A stretch of 64,000 nt of DNA from Planoprotostelium fungivorum (GCA_003024175.1 MDYQ01000001.1:372001-436000); one strand, 5' to 3'; counted from the first letter of the stretch, positions 21,845 through 34,253 are shown. The notes: generated by a model not told the origin, from the sequence alone. Numbers and translations are program-made.

Positions 21845-22989
21845 ATGTCAAACAGTGGCGACACATGTAAGGATCTCACTATATCAGGCCCTGAGCTGGT
21901 GGCGTGGTCCATCAATCTCGTGGCTTACAGTTCTCTCTTGGTATTAATCTGTTTTGTACAATTCTACAGGAACAAGTCAGATCGGATCATAGGTATCTTT
22001 CTGATTTGCTTATCCGTTGCCGTCGTAGGTGAAACAACCCCATAGGATGGACACTCGTTAAAAAGATCATATAGCCCGAATAGCTGCCACTTCGCTCTAT
22101 CTCATGATCGGGGCCAAATTGATTACTCACTTATCACGAGCCACCATTTTTACCATCGTCCACGCCGCATTTAGTATATTCAGCTACCTTGTCTGTAATT
22201 CCTATTTCTCACTATGGTGAGCCGTGGAATCTCAGAAGCAATGACGTTGTGTGTCGAGTGATTCTCAACTCGTTTACAGGATCCATTACTTCCAAAGATT
22301 ATTTTATCCATCAGGCAAAGAGGTATATCGAAGAAATGTGAGATAAATGTGTTGTCGTTCACACCTGATGCTGGGATGCAGTTACCTCGATGGTTGTTGG
22401 CATCCAACTTTTCCATCACATTCCTCGGCATCTTTGGACAGATCCCTCTCACGATCATCGATTTTTTACGCTACGACGAGAATTGTGTCTATAACAACAC
22501 TCCCATCAAAGGCATTTACGAAGTGATGATGATGATGATCCATCACCCATTCTCATTCGTCAACAGAAGTCCATGATATGGATCAACGACGCTGGTTTCC
22601 TCCTCTGTGTCATCTGGTTCATCTCTTCCTCTTTCATCATCTGGGGCCGATTACGTCACGTGAGCATCACTTACTCACCGAAACCATCTCTAACTCGAAT
22701 CCAGAGAACTTATCGTAACACGAGTCTACGCATACTGTTCCGAAGATCTGCACTGCCCAACGTCATCATCTTCTTTGCCATGCTGTGTAACGCCGTCACA
22801 TTGGCTCTCAGCTTGAATGATGCAACGCGAGCCATGCTAACTGGAGTCTTACTCGTCGTCCGTCAACTCTTATTAGAGTGGTTGCCGATGATGCTCATGG
22901 CGAGAGTGTGTTGGATATTTAGCCGCGATGTATCGAGGGAGTCACACGCACACGAAGCACTCCTCCACTCAGATTGGAACGACACATAA
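21845..22989 (+). CDS. seven-transmembrane orphan protein
   Basis: Start ATG 21845 (MSNSGDTCKDLTISGPELVA), stop TAA 22987-22989. Seven hydrophobic helices can be counted: VAWSINLVAYSSLLVLICFV, IIGIFLICLSVAVVG, ATIFTIVHAAFSIFSYLVC, FSITFLGIFGQIPLTIIDFL, FLLCVIWFISSSFIIWG, NVIIFFAMLCNAVTLALSL and MLTGVLLVVRQLLLEWLPMM. The tail is short and cytosolic. Introns: about 22029-22074, 22219-22280, 22338-22381, 22526-22568 and 22661-22704. The layout resembles plant THH1/TOM1/TOM3-type or GPCR-like receptors, but no diagnostic motif lets me choose. Confidence 0.75.
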
Positions 22990-23101
22990 AAATATTGTAC
23001 AGTTCATTTATTCGTCTCGTCTTTCATGCAGATGTGACTCGTCGATCTGATGATCGTTCAGTGGTGAAACGAGATGACATAGGTGATGATGTGATGTGGA
23101 A
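22990..23101. other. short convergent intergenic gap
   Basis: About 110 bp between two convergent genes; nothing seen. Confidence 0.4.
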
Positions 23102-24212
23102 TCACCTCACGGTTGCCTTCTGTATCTTCCACAGGAGAGCCATCGATGAGCGACTGCCGATCTCGATCAACTTCTGAGCGAACTCGACGCGATTCAGTAC
23201 GCCCTTATCTTCGAAGAAATGGGCCACAGAAGCAAAATTGTCACAAGTTTCGTCCACCTCTACGCCATCAATGGACTGAAAAAGAGTGAGCCGTGGTGGA
23301 TGGACGATCGATCGATGAGAATCACACCTCGAGGTGACGAACGATGAGTGCGACGAGAGCTTCTGCCAATCCGGGTTGAACTTTGGGTGGGGACGCCGCA
23401 GTCCACTCTTGCGGCTCCATTCGTTGCGTATAACACGGTTTGATTTTCAGCTGTGGATCGTCATTAGATATGAGAAGCTGTCGTTACAGGCTCGTACCCT
23501 TCTCCGCTGTATCTCCAAGAGTGTGACAATAATCGCTGCCATACACTTCATATATAATCTCTCATGTTCATCTACCTTTCGCGGTCGATCTGACCACACA
23601 CAAAATGTTCCTGCCCTGCGTTAACTAATTCAAATGAATAGAATATAATGAATAAGCACACCTATATTATGGCCTTCAGTGGTAGTCAGGGGCACTCCTA
23701 TGTAGCTCTTCATTCCCTTTTCAGTCACAATTTTGTGATGTTGAAATCTTGGATCCTGAAACGATTCAACATCGATCGATTGTGATGCACCAACCCTGTC
23801 GGCGTCTTCGACGAGTATGGCGGAGGGACCGAGTATCGTCCAAGCGCAGAGGAGTTTCCTCGGATAAATGTTGCCCACCCACAAGGAATCGCTCTTAATC
23901 ATCTTCACTTGTAGAATCTGAGCATCTCTCTCGATAGTTGAGATGGCTACTCCGTCCCAATTGATCAACTGTTCGCTTTAGAAGATCTCACTATGCGTAT
24001 TACCTTCTGTGTGACTTCAACAATGAATTGAAGGTCTTCTTCTATCTTCTGGAACTGTGTCGTCTCAGATAATCGTATGAAGGTCCATAGGTACGCACAT
24101 CGAACGTCATCAATTCCTCTATGCGATCGTGTTCGTCGGGAGGCCTCGGTGGCTCATCCCACGTTTCGAACCCTTCATTCGAGTGGGTGGTGGGGGGTGT
24201 GGTTGGGTTCAT
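23102..24212 (-). CDS. GAF-domain protein
   Basis: Start ATG 24212 (MNPTTPPTTHSNEGFETWDE), stop TGA 23102-23104. The central part looks like a single GAF domain, a small-molecule-binding sensor fold: LCAWTILGPSAILVEDADR, then GMKSYIGVPLTTTEGHNIG and the continuing strand GTFCVWSDRPRKV. A C-terminal helical part (NRVEFAQKLIEIGSRSSMAL) follows. Introns lie at about 24068-24102, 23973-24007, 23613-23662, 23452-23499 and 23280-23330. No kinase or cyclase domain is attached, so it is probably a regulatory or adaptor protein. GAF assignment is moderate. Confidence 0.7.
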
Positions 24213-24513
24213 GATGTGAATGGAAAGCTCGATCGAGAAACCTACTTCAGATCAAAATCTACAGAAAGTAACAGGATAGATCTGATGGTTCCCATACATG
24301 TTTTTGAGGTATTAATAGAGATCTGTTCTGCACGAATTATGAACATAACTGTAATAGATCGAGACTATCAGATTGGAAAGTACGATGTGAAATATCACCA
24401 CTAAGGCTTGTGTTAATGGGTGGTAGTTTTTCCGCGGATCTACCACTTAAACCGGACGCCTACACTCTATTTATACATGGCTTGTCAGCCAAACTGGATA
24501 TTTGTTTGTTACG
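24213..24513. other. divergent intergenic region, GAF protein (-) / RasGEF (+)
   Basis: Shared upstream region of about 300 bp. No ORF that I support. Confidence 0.4.
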
Positions 24514-27360
24514 ATGGCTGCACGACTGAAGGGATTGTTCTCTAAGAGAAGCAGCACGAAGCTGGGCAAATTTGTGCCGACCGCTGCAGAAGCTTCGACA
24601 GCCGAGGTGATCTCGTCTCAATCATCCATCTCACAAAGAAGGTTCTGCTGGAGATCTGTGAAGATGGCAAACCAGCTTCTTCGAAAAGATCTCTCATCAA
24701 GTTAAATGGACAATCCATCTTCTGTTATGACGGCGCAAAGGCGGGTCGGTTTGTTGTGAGAAAAGCTAAACCACAGAAGGAGAAATCACCCTCACTCGAG
24801 TTCAATCTCTTCAAATTAGAGACACGAACACCTGCGTGGATGACAGAAAGCGAGAGAGTTCCAGACACATCACCCAACAAGATTGTTCTCTTCAATCGAA
24901 AATTACTGGAGAAAAGAGTTGCTCTCGACAAAGAGATCATTCTCGTCACCATCACCTTTCAGAGTGAGCGGTGGATCCTCTGGCTCGACTCAACGCCACA
25001 GGTGAACCTGAAGAGCGGCAGTGGCGGTCCGCCATCGAGAAGATCTTGACTCCAGATCGTGCCGCCAGAGTCATACAAGAGCTATGGAAAGCCAGAACTT
25101 TTCGCCTCCGTTTCTTACGGCTGGTTCAATATTTGGTCACGAGACAGAGGCAGCTGCAGATCAGTGAGTTACACTACGAGCATCGTCATCTGACCCGATC
25201 GCAGTGGAGAGATCAGCGAGACGCTGTGCAGTGCAGAATCGTCTGAGCGACGCGGCTGTGACTATCCAAGCCAATTGGAGGAGATTCAAAGCGAGAAGAG
25301 AGTACAGGGTATTTCACGACAACCGTCTGGGGTGACTGACGACAACAGAGACGACTGACCGAGAGTAGAGAGACGTGTCAGGAGAAGGCAGCATCGATGT
25401 GGATGAGCTTTGAAGATATCGTGAGGAATCAGAAAGATGTGACGCACTCTCACTTGCATAATCAAGTCTCTTAATATCATCGTTACAGACGATCATTTAC
25501 AAGAAGAGTTCAAAGAAGAGCAGAGAGAACGAAAGAGAGAATCTAATTTCTTCCGCCACGTTCGAGAAGCTGGTGGAAGTTCTTCTGAGAGCCACTACAA
25601 CACCAGGTTCATATCGTCAATCTTTTTGAGATTGATCTCGATAGATCACTTGTATGTTCAAATCTTCTTGGCTTCCTACCCCATGTTTACCACCACTTCT
25701 CAGGTAGGTTCATCAACCTCATTCATCTGAGATCGATTCAGGTGATGGGAATCATACAAATGGCCATGCCTCTCGGTTATTCTTCCGTGTCAGAGAGGTG
25801 TGTCATCCTTATGAACCCATTTACACATGGTTACACTCGCTCAATGATAATCAGAATCGCTCATCTGTTGATCCATTGGATTAATCTCTATCCATCAGAC
25901 TTTCGTTTGTCAGAGCCATCCAGATTTTATGTGAAACCTTCTATACATAACGATCTCACCAAATCAGTTGTCCGAATTGATCAAAAGGTTAGAAACTGCC
26001 GAACTTCCTACACAAGACGTACAGAGATTACAATCAGCGGCAGCCTCTATCTATCGTCATCCTTTGCGAATGCAATTAAACGCATTGGATGTACCCCCTG
26101 TCGTCATTCTCAACCCAGGTACGTGCTACGCTGTCATCACCTTCTGATCCTGTGTGATCATCAGATCCTGTCAGATTGGAAGACATTGATGATCTGGAGA
26201 TTGCCAGGCAACTCACGTTAATATCAAGCGATTTCTATCGATTGATATCACCAAGAGAGTATTGTAGAACGGCGTGGAGAAGGAGAGGAAGAGAGAGGAA
26301 GGCACCACACATCCTACAAAATTTGGAACACAACAAGAAGGTGAAAAAGTTGACATCAGACAAAGGTTTGACTTATATACAGACGACGTCGTGGGTGATG
26401 CAACTGATCTTAAGTACCGGCAGAGAGGTGAGCATATACAGAAAGAATGACAGAATAAACCTTCCAGTCTGGCACTCACCTCATCGAAAAGTTCATCACC
26501 ATCGCATCTCACTGCAGAAATCTCAATAACTGGTGCGACGTGTATAACATCATGAACGCTCTGACTCGAAACGAAATCCTCCGCCTTCGCACTCGCTGGG
26601 TTGATGTGAAACCTCTCACGATACACACAAACTCACCACTTCAGGTTTCTCTGCCACACTTGAAAGAATGGGAGTCACTGAAAGCGGCCATCGATACGGA
26701 TGGAAACAACAACTTCCTCAGAAACATATTGAAGAAAGCCCCAGCACCTTGCGTACCCCCGATCGATTTGTATCTGCAAGATCTCATCCGTTTAGACGAT
26801 GTGCCGACCAAGAGGGGAGACATGATCAACTTTGGTGATGGTGTCATCATTTCATCTGCTTCTCACTTCTGTGTCCAGAAAAGATGGAGGCCTTTTATGA
26901 CATCGTCGGACAATTGAAGAGATTCAGTCAAGTGGAGCACAAATTCATGCCCACTCCTGCCTGGAGAAGTCTCCTCATGACAGACACCATCCTCACCGAT
27001 GATGTAAGATCGTCATCGCTTCGCGTCATGATCTCATCCGTTCCACAGGAGATCTATACCAAATCCATCTTCATAGAACCAATGAGGACTTCTGCCCCGA
27101 ACAGTCCAGTGCCTTCCAGTCCAAAGGGTAGGAGTTCACCCACCATGTCGAGAAAGACATTAGAGAAGAAGAGCAGCGGCCGATTCTTAACTGTTCGACT
27201 CACAGCATCGAGCCCAGATCTGAGCCGCAGATCGATCAGCATGTCCTCCACATTCGAAGCGGAGAATTATACTTCGTCTCTGACCCTGACTCCTCGAGCT
27301 ATGACGGACACGCTGCGTTCACCGCTGCACAAGAGCGCCGGGCATGAGCTTTCGTATTGA
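24514..27360 (+). CDS. Ras guanine-nucleotide exchange factor (RasGEF_N + IQ + Cdc25-like RasGEF)
   Basis: The protein activates Ras-family GTPases by GDP release. Start ATG 24514 (MAARLKGLFSKRSSTKLGKF). The N-terminal 200 residues are unrecognised. An IQ-like motif (AAVTIQANWRRFKARREYR) may bind calmodulin. RasGEF_N follows (SSATFEKLVEVLLRA, LYVQIFLASYPMFTTTSQ). The catalytic domain has IDDLEIARQLTLISSDFYRL, ISPREYCRTAW, FITIASHCRNLNNWCDVYNI and MNALTRNEILRLRTRW, then VPPIDLYLQDLIRLDDVPT. The basic, Ser-rich tail ends with TGA at 27358-27360. There are about 13 small introns, the first only 32 nt. The domain order is that of amoebozoan Gef proteins. Confidence 0.9.
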
Positions 27361-27547
27361 CCGAATATATTCTATCTTAAGTTTACGCGAGACCTTTTAA
27401 CTGTGCAGATACAAACTGCGTGTCGATGATGTGATGAAGAGCGTGCGTGAGGAGAAAAGATGAGAAATTAGGCTTGGTCACGTGCGTTGTAGATATGAGG
27501 TGACATCCGGCGCCTGATCACAGAAAGGGGAAGAAACGAGAGGCAAC

Positions 27548-29168
27548 ATGTTCCCCCTCGGTCGTCTTCAGATTCCATTCAGACAATTTCTGTCAGCCAA
27601 ACCTATTCCCAGGCAGGCGAACTCATTCGCACGGCCTCAGCTGGGTGGCAGATCTTTTCATACAACAGGTAGGACAATTTGAGGAGCGGTCAGCACATAT
27701 CATGCCCCTTGTTCTTTATTATTCCCATTTTCCACAGAATCAGAATCATCGATCATCTGATATCTCATGTGATGTACAGTTTTTTCAAGAGCGAAAGACC
27801 CGTATGATATATTGGGAGTATCACGGACAGCTACCGATGTAGAAATAAGAAAGGCCTTCTTCGCGGTAATTGATCATATCGATTGTTGGCATTGAACCTT
27901 TGACATAGATCGCCAAACTGTATCACCCTGATGTTAAATCCGATGATCCAAAGGCCGGAGAGAAATACAAACAAGCCAGTGAGGCGTATGAGGTGAAAGG
28001 CATCCACATCTACATCATCACTGACGACATCACGAAGGTTCTAAAGGGCTCACCGAGAGACGGAAGTGGGCCGAAGAAACAAACGGCAGCAAAGAATCCA
28101 GAGGTGAGAGTCCATCATCACACCGATCATCTCACGCATCGCATAGGAACCTCTCTGGGAGGAAGATGAAATCTTTTTTGAATATCAAAAACCCCGCCAA
28201 GCCGCCCAAGGAAAGTGAGTACCACCCCATAACATCCAAATCCGCTGAAATGTCGCAGGTTCTGGTATCAATACGCAAATCAAGGTTACAGTTGGGGCCA
28301 GGCCAAGAGAGGTCGATCTGGTTATCCTAATCCGTTCCAAACAGAAGCACATCACACCGACCCCTTCTACGATTCCCGCGCAGCACGGCGAGACGAGGTG
28401 ACGTTCATCTACAACCCGCCACTCTGACCTCCCCAGGCCCGCGAGAGAGCGAGAGAGAAGAAGGAGAAAGTAGAAGCGAGGGAGAAGGAGAAGATCGAGA
28501 GGGAGAGAATGAGAGCCGCACACAGAGCTCACCAAGAGACAAAGGAAGAATTGGACAGACAAGAGAGAGAGAGGAGGAAGGCAGAGAGTTCAGGGAGACC
28601 GAATGCCAGCGCTGGACCTGAGAGGTGAAGAGCGTCAGAGATTCTGTAGAAGTGAAAGAGTTGCAGGAAGAGTGGGGCGAAGGCGAAAAAGCCGAGTGAG
28701 TTGGATATCGAAATATAGAATGGAACGAAGATTCGCGTCTTTTTCTCTGTCTTTTTTCACATATTCGTCTACAACCAGTCAGAATCCTCTGACCTCCCAC
28801 AGATGACGTTCCACCGCCCGGGTACAAGAGGTACGTAACTCGAATTCCACGTGAAATCTGACATCGTACAGGGTGAGGATGAAGCAGTGGGACGATAAGA
28901 TGGGTTGGATCACGACAGAAGCCTACGTGAAAGATGTCGTGCGTGGCTCTGCATCTTCATCAGCTGATGCACCATGCAGGATCCAAGGCCGAAACGACCG
29001 CAACCGAGAAGACCAGACCCACAGATGTATTACGAACAGGGAGGCTACTATGATGAATTCAACATGCCACCTGAAGTGCTCTTGCAGTTCATGATGAACA
29101 TGGGACCAGGGATGGGAGGGATGGGAGGGATGGGGGGAGGAGGAGGGAGGAGACGAAAGCGGCGGTAG
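27548..29168 (+). CDS. DnaJ/Hsp40-type J-domain protein, probably mitochondrial
   Basis: J proteins stimulate Hsp70 ATPase. The N-terminus ([20 protein letters not shown], then [10 protein letters not shown]) is basic, hydroxylated and acid-free, typical of a mitochondrial presequence. The J domain follows at once: [20 protein letters not shown], then [19 protein letters not shown] containing the HPD signature. There is no Gly/Phe region or zinc finger, so it is a class III J protein. The middle is a long charged helix ([19 protein letters not shown]), and the tail carries [12 protein letters not shown] and a Met/Gly repeat ([16 protein letters not shown]). Introns are frequent; the one after the presequence is about 115-120 nt, others 36-110. 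Stop TAG 29166-29168. Confidence 0.88.
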
Positions 29169-29321
29169 CGTCATAAAGTGTTGTTTCGTGTGGAGATGTG
29201 ATGCGAGTGAAATAAGATGAAATGATTCGTAGCATCAGTTGTAACTTTTCACAGCCGTTCGTATTTTGAGTCAATTACATGGTAGCACACCATGCGGCCT
29301 AATCAAAGATCACCAACACCA

Positions 29322-29393
29322 GGCTCCTTAGCACAATGGCAGTGCATCCGACTCCAGATCGGAAGGTTGGGTGTTCAAGTCACTCAGGGGTCA
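29322..29393 (+). tRNA. tRNA-Trp (CCA)
   Basis: Identical over all 72 nt to the minus-strand copy at 13716-13787, with anticodon CCA and no intron. A run of seven Ts at 29397-29403 acts as the Pol III terminator. The 5' flank CAACACCA is shared with the other copy. Confidence 0.95.
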
Positions 29394-29518
29394 GCCTTTT
29401 TTTCCCAGCCGATAGAAGAAAGATTGGAGGTTCCGAAAGCTCGAAAGACACTATTTCCACCAGAGCAGCGAAGGACAATAAATAAAATTTACATCTCATT
29501 TTATATCGCACATCAAAC

Positions 29519-31642
29519 TTATTTCTTCGAACCCTTCGAACTAGAGCTCGAATTTGAAGACGTCGAACTCGTTCGGATGGATCTCCTGGCCACACTCTGC
29601 AGGGGCTGTCTGATGTCATCCAACACTTGCTTCCACTGGGGGGAATTGATGTCTCTGTACAAGTTTGCCGCCTCCGTGTCGGTCTCCTTATAGCCTTGCT
29701 TCAACATCTGACGTCTCGTGAGAACTCGCTCGAAACAATAAAATGAAATAAATTACCCATTTTGGAACACTCCCTCCCACGTCGGTGAAGTTTGTGAGGG
29801 TGATGTTGACCCACTCGTGATCTGCTGCGTCCAATTGCACGTAGATACTCGAGTCTGTCGCCTCCATCAGCACCATCATCATCATCCGATCTCTCACATT
29901 GCAAGTTTCCCAATATCGTTCCCTTGGGTGGTTGAATGGGATCGTTCTTTCTGAACAACATGATGGACTCCTCCGACGGTCGGATGACCTCCGTCTCGAT
30001 GAACGAAAAGACACGATCACACATGGGCCATGGAAACTGAACGTGAATCTTCACGCGAGCTCTCTTCTCGTCCAATCGAGTCCTCTCGAAAGTCTGGAAG
30101 ACGTGAGTCGTTCACGCGACGATCGCGGTAGTTACCGAGGGCGATCTGCGGTAGTGAGCGCTGATGGTGGCCCAGCGTAGGAATTCGACTGCGTTGTACA
30201 TGCTCATTCTGGCTCTCATTTTGACTTGCGTAGCTACGAGATGTTCTTCTCCCTTCATCGTGTCCTTTAGAGTGTAGACGGTCGTTCCGTTGCTGTGCCT
30301 GAGGGAGGTCAGTCGTGGGTTCGAATCCAGGAGGTGAAGCTCACTTTTTGTACTCCTTCCAGCGGGGGGAGTTCATCACGGCGAGACTCTCTTGGATGTG
30401 AGCGTCGTTCTGTTTAGACGTCAGATGGTGTGGATAGAGGTGTGGGACGTACCGCTTTTTCCCCTGGCTCGGTCATGACAGGTGATGGACATGCGGATGA
30501 TTCAGCGGTGTCCATGAACCTGAATGTCTTTAGAGGTAGATTCTTGATTTGTCTTCTCACTTTAAAAAGTGTCTTCTCTCCAAGACGACGTCGGTCTCGT
30601 GAGCCTGAGGGAAGATTTAGAGATGGAACGGATGAAGGTGATGGTCTCACCTTCTTCAGGGCGGAAGACTGCACCAGCCTCTTTAATGTGGCGATCTGAA
30701 CTGGGTCGGAGAAGTCTCTCATCCAGGCGGTGAACTCGGTGGACTTGTCTTGGACGTAATCACGGATGCTTGGTTCGTTCCATCTCTTGGATAGCTGTGC
30801 CGTGTCTTCGAAGAGGCACATGACTTCTTCCAGATTGTGTTTGAGGTCCTCCGTGAGATCATCTGATTCGTATGAGAACATGCGGGTGATCGAGGAGCAG
30901 CTTCACCTCGATAGGAAGAGAAGTTACGGATGTGGCAGGTCATCATATCGATGAAGACACCCTTCTGTGTCTTCTCGACGATGTCGGCTCCCCAAGCCTT
31001 CGTCCATTTGTCTTGGAACAACTGCTCGAAGAAGGCCCATTTCGAGCGAATGTGTCTGATGATAAGGTCAAAATGGATGTGATGTCTGTTCAACTTACAG
31101 TGGGGCATCGAAGAGAGTGTCTCTGAGGAGATCGAAAAGGAGATCGACATTTGCCATGGCACGTGGAGCTCCTTCGGGTGTGTCCGCCTTTAGAAAATGA
31201 GAGACCGAAGAGGTCAGAAGGTCTCACATCGAAACGTTCTGGAGTCTTTTGCAGTTGGTCTATGATGGGCTGGCATAACTTGTCGTACCATCTGAAGAAA
31301 TATTAGCGTGTAAACCGTATGCGGATCCGCATCACCTCGTCTTGTTGAAACTGATGCAACCGATGATGTAGCTCCAGATGTCTCGATTCTGAGCGAAGTC
31401 CGAAGGTTGTGTGAGCTCAGCCACCTACAAATATCTCAGATGTCTCAAGTGTAAACTTGACACACCTTCCGCGTCTGCGAGTACATCATGAGAGAATCTA
31501 CGTTGTCTGCGGCTCTGCATAGGCGGACGATCTGTTCGGCCAGAGCCTGGTGGTGGCACTGGTCGATAGCTCCAACCATCTGATCGATTGCGTCATACTC
31601 TCGGTTGAGAATTGACTCGAAAGCATAATGCCAACGCCCCAT
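29519..31642 (-). CDS. START-like lipid-binding domain protein with novel helical N-terminus
   Basis: The C-terminal half fits a START lipid-binding fold. NDAHIQESLAVMNSPRWKEY is followed by NGTTVYTLKDTMKG, KIHVQFPWPMCDRVFSFIET, SIYVQLDAADHEWVN and TNFTDVGGSVPKW, the last two resembling the strands before the C-terminal START helix. The tail is a Ser-rich stretch (SSTSSNSSSSSKGSKK) before TAA 29519-29521. The N-terminal ~350 residues (from MGRWHYAFESILNREYDAID, ATG 31642) are helical and unrecognised, with some resemblance to GTPase-activator helices that I do not trust. Many introns of 37-75 nt. The start is uncertain; upstream sequence also holds open frames. Confidence 0.65.
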
Positions 31643-32101
31643 GACTGCTGCTGCTTTTGTTGTGTTGGGCCCGACTATGTATGTGCTATAGGGAGTGCAC
31701 AATCTATTTATCCCGTGTGGTAGTGTTCCGTCCACACCTTGGTAGATTAGGATGAAAAGGGTTTGTGCCCGCCGGCTGCCACAAGATCGCACGAGCGTAC
31801 TCACTTCCTTCCAGGCAGCCCAGCAACGGTCGACCATGATCTAACACTCTTCTCGCCCCTACATCTATCATAATCAAAATCCCAGACTTGAGGATGCCCA
31901 GGGAAGATCTTCATCGAATACGATTCCTCCAAGATCGCGGATAAGAGGCCCGATAGCACCCGCAGGGCTAACACTGCCCCCCCGCGGAAGCTTTCGTGGA
32001 GGACGATATCTACCATAGAGACTCCAACATAAAACAACATACTACACGTCACACCCTGCGAGGACAAAGAACAGCCGCACGCACGTCACACCACGTCGAG
32101 T
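31643..32101. other. intergenic region between START-domain gene and HMG-CoA reductase
   Basis: About 460 bp. A minus-strand frame (about 31801-32060) with hydrophobic character has no ATG upstream, so it may be a missed 5' exon of the START-domain gene or chance. The upstream gene (HMGR) ends at 32102. Confidence 0.35.
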
Positions 32102-34253
32102 CTATTTCACTTCCTTATTGCTGAGGGCAGCGAGGGAATGGCCTATGTCCCCGTCTGGCAGGCTCGAAGAGTGTGTCGTCTTTCGGTTGTGATCCAAGTG
32201 GGCTCTGACGAGGTGACCCGCAGACAGGGCCGCCATCAGCGATAATTCTCCCGCCAAAACGGTGGCTGCCACCACTCTGGCCAACTGCTCTGCGTTCGAA
32301 CCCGGATTCGTCTGTGAAGAGCCCTTACAGCCCAACATCTCGAGGCAAGCGGACTGGGAGGGGAGGTGAGTACCTGGCGGGGTCAGAAGTTTCCGAGAAT
32401 CTTCTCTCACCTCCGCCGACCGTCCCCACTTCAATGCAGGGCATCGTGACGGACATGTGAATGTCTTTACCGTCGTTCGTTCTACAACGCGTCAATCTTC
32501 GCACGGAAAGAGAGAGATAGGAGGAATAAAACGAATAAAATCTCACGGCTCGATCAATGTGATGCAATTGCTAGACTCTACATTCTGAGCTGGGTCTTGT
32601 CCTGTAGCAAGAAACAGTGCAGTGACTATGTTGCTGGCGTGTGCGTTGAATCCACCGATGGATCCAGCCATGGCTGATCCCACCAAGTTCTTGTTGATGT
32701 TGAGAGTGATCATATCGTTCACGTTGGCCTTCTCTCCATCAGATTCGCAGATTCGCAGATGATGTCGCAGATGATGTCGCAGATGATGTCGCAGATGATG
32801 TCGCAGATGATGTCGCAGATGATATTCCATCTCACCTTCAGGATGTCTCGTATGACATCACCAGTGATGACAGCCTCTACAATGACCGATTTTCCTCTCC
32901 CCTCCAGCCAGTTGATCGCGGATGGCTTTTTGTCCGTACAAACATTACCCGACAGAGACAGCGCGTGCATGTCTGGGAAATAGTTTCGAATGACTTCCAG
33001 AGCCTTCTCCACCCCTGACAGACGTAAGTTGAAATTCCGATGAAATGTGTCACCCTTTGATACCATGTTCATCCCCATGGCATCACCCGTTCTCGATTTG
33101 AATCGGAGATAGACGTTACGCCCACTGATGACCACTTTGACCTGAAAATAAGATCAATCTCCTGGCGTCTACAACACTGTAGATCGAGCCGTCAACCGAC
33201 CTGGTTGCCTATGATGTGTTCACTAGCGACATTCGTTCTGTCGCGTGGCTGATTCGCGACATTCAGATGGGAGATCACGTGACTTCATACGAAAAAGAGA
33301 AAGAAAATATCTCTCACCGTGGATAATCTCGCAAAACGACTGGTTGAATTAAAAGCTGCGGCAATTTGGTAGAAATTGTCCTTCTGATCGACCCACTCCT
33401 TTAGTTCGGCGGCCCTTTTGACGCTGGGCATGCGAATGAGAGGAGCTCTTGTCATTCCATTGTCTACAATGACGCTGGACGCTCCACCACATTTAGTGAT
33501 GGCCTGGAGAGATTGAGCGTCGCAGTCGCAGTCGCGGTCGCATTCGCGTCACCTTGATTCCGCGACCGGTCGATGCGACGAGAGCGCCCTCTGTCGTGGC
33601 GAGGGGGACTGTGAATTTCTTGCCATCGAGGAGAAGTGGTCCCACGACACCAACTGGGATCTGTATGTAGCTGTTCGTTGTCAGATGATGATGATGATTG
33701 GTCGATTGTGATGGATGATGTGATCACGGGATGGAGTTGACTCACCCCACGACGTTTTCGCAACATTGTCCGGCGACGCTCGAATAGTCAAAGTGTTCGT
33801 ACGGGAGACGGTTGAGACCTTCTGATACTTTGGAGTCGAGCGTGAAGATGTCTAAGGAGGTTGGTGTCATTCGTCACATCACCACAGACACACCTGTCGT
33901 ACCCGTGATCTGTCTTCTGATTTTCACGGCTCGGAGGTAATCATTGTTGAGTTTCTTCTCGAGATTGTGTTGAGCGATCTGACCATTCTTTACCAAACGG
34001 ATCACCTCTTCATCGCTTTTCTGTGCGAATTCTTCGGGCGTCTGTCATGTTATCATGAGTTTTCGATCCATCGATGTAGGCATTATCGATGATAAAAACA
34101 AAAAGTTCCTCGAGGATTCGATGGATCGTCTATACCTGTTGTAACGGTCGAGAATGAGCCGTGGCCGAATAGAACCTACTCCTCACTGGAGCGATAGGTA
34201 GATGATTCGACGTACAGGCGCGGCTTAATAATCGTCCTCTAAATACGTTCATC
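32102..34253 (-). CDS. HMG-CoA reductase catalytic domain, no membrane domain
   Basis: The enzyme makes mevalonate from HMG-CoA with NADPH, the committed step to sterols and isoprenoids. Landmarks in order: [37 protein letters not shown] with the catalytic Glu, [19 protein letters not shown] with the catalytic Lys region, [20 protein letters not shown] with the catalytic Asp, and [26 protein letters not shown] contains the late catalytic His. Start ATG 34253, stop TAG 32102-32104. The N-terminus ([20 protein letters not shown]) is Arg/Ser-rich and acid-free, and there is no sterol-sensing or TM region, so this is a soluble or organelle-targeted form. About eight introns; one carries six 12-bp tandem units. 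Confidence 0.93.
32755..32826. repeat. 12-bp tandem repeat (GCAGATGATGTC) x6 in an HMG-CoA reductase intron
   Basis: Six direct copies of GCAGATGATGTC, the last slightly altered, preceded by two GCAGATTC-type degenerate units. They lie within the minus-strand intron that separates the DILK and KANVND codons, giving it about 105 nt. Slippage-prone, so copy number probably varies. Confidence 0.9.

Noticed and set aside
31801-32067. Hydrophobic minus-strand frame between the START gene and HMG-CoA reductase
   Set aside because: No upstream ATG and no convincing splice into the next gene.
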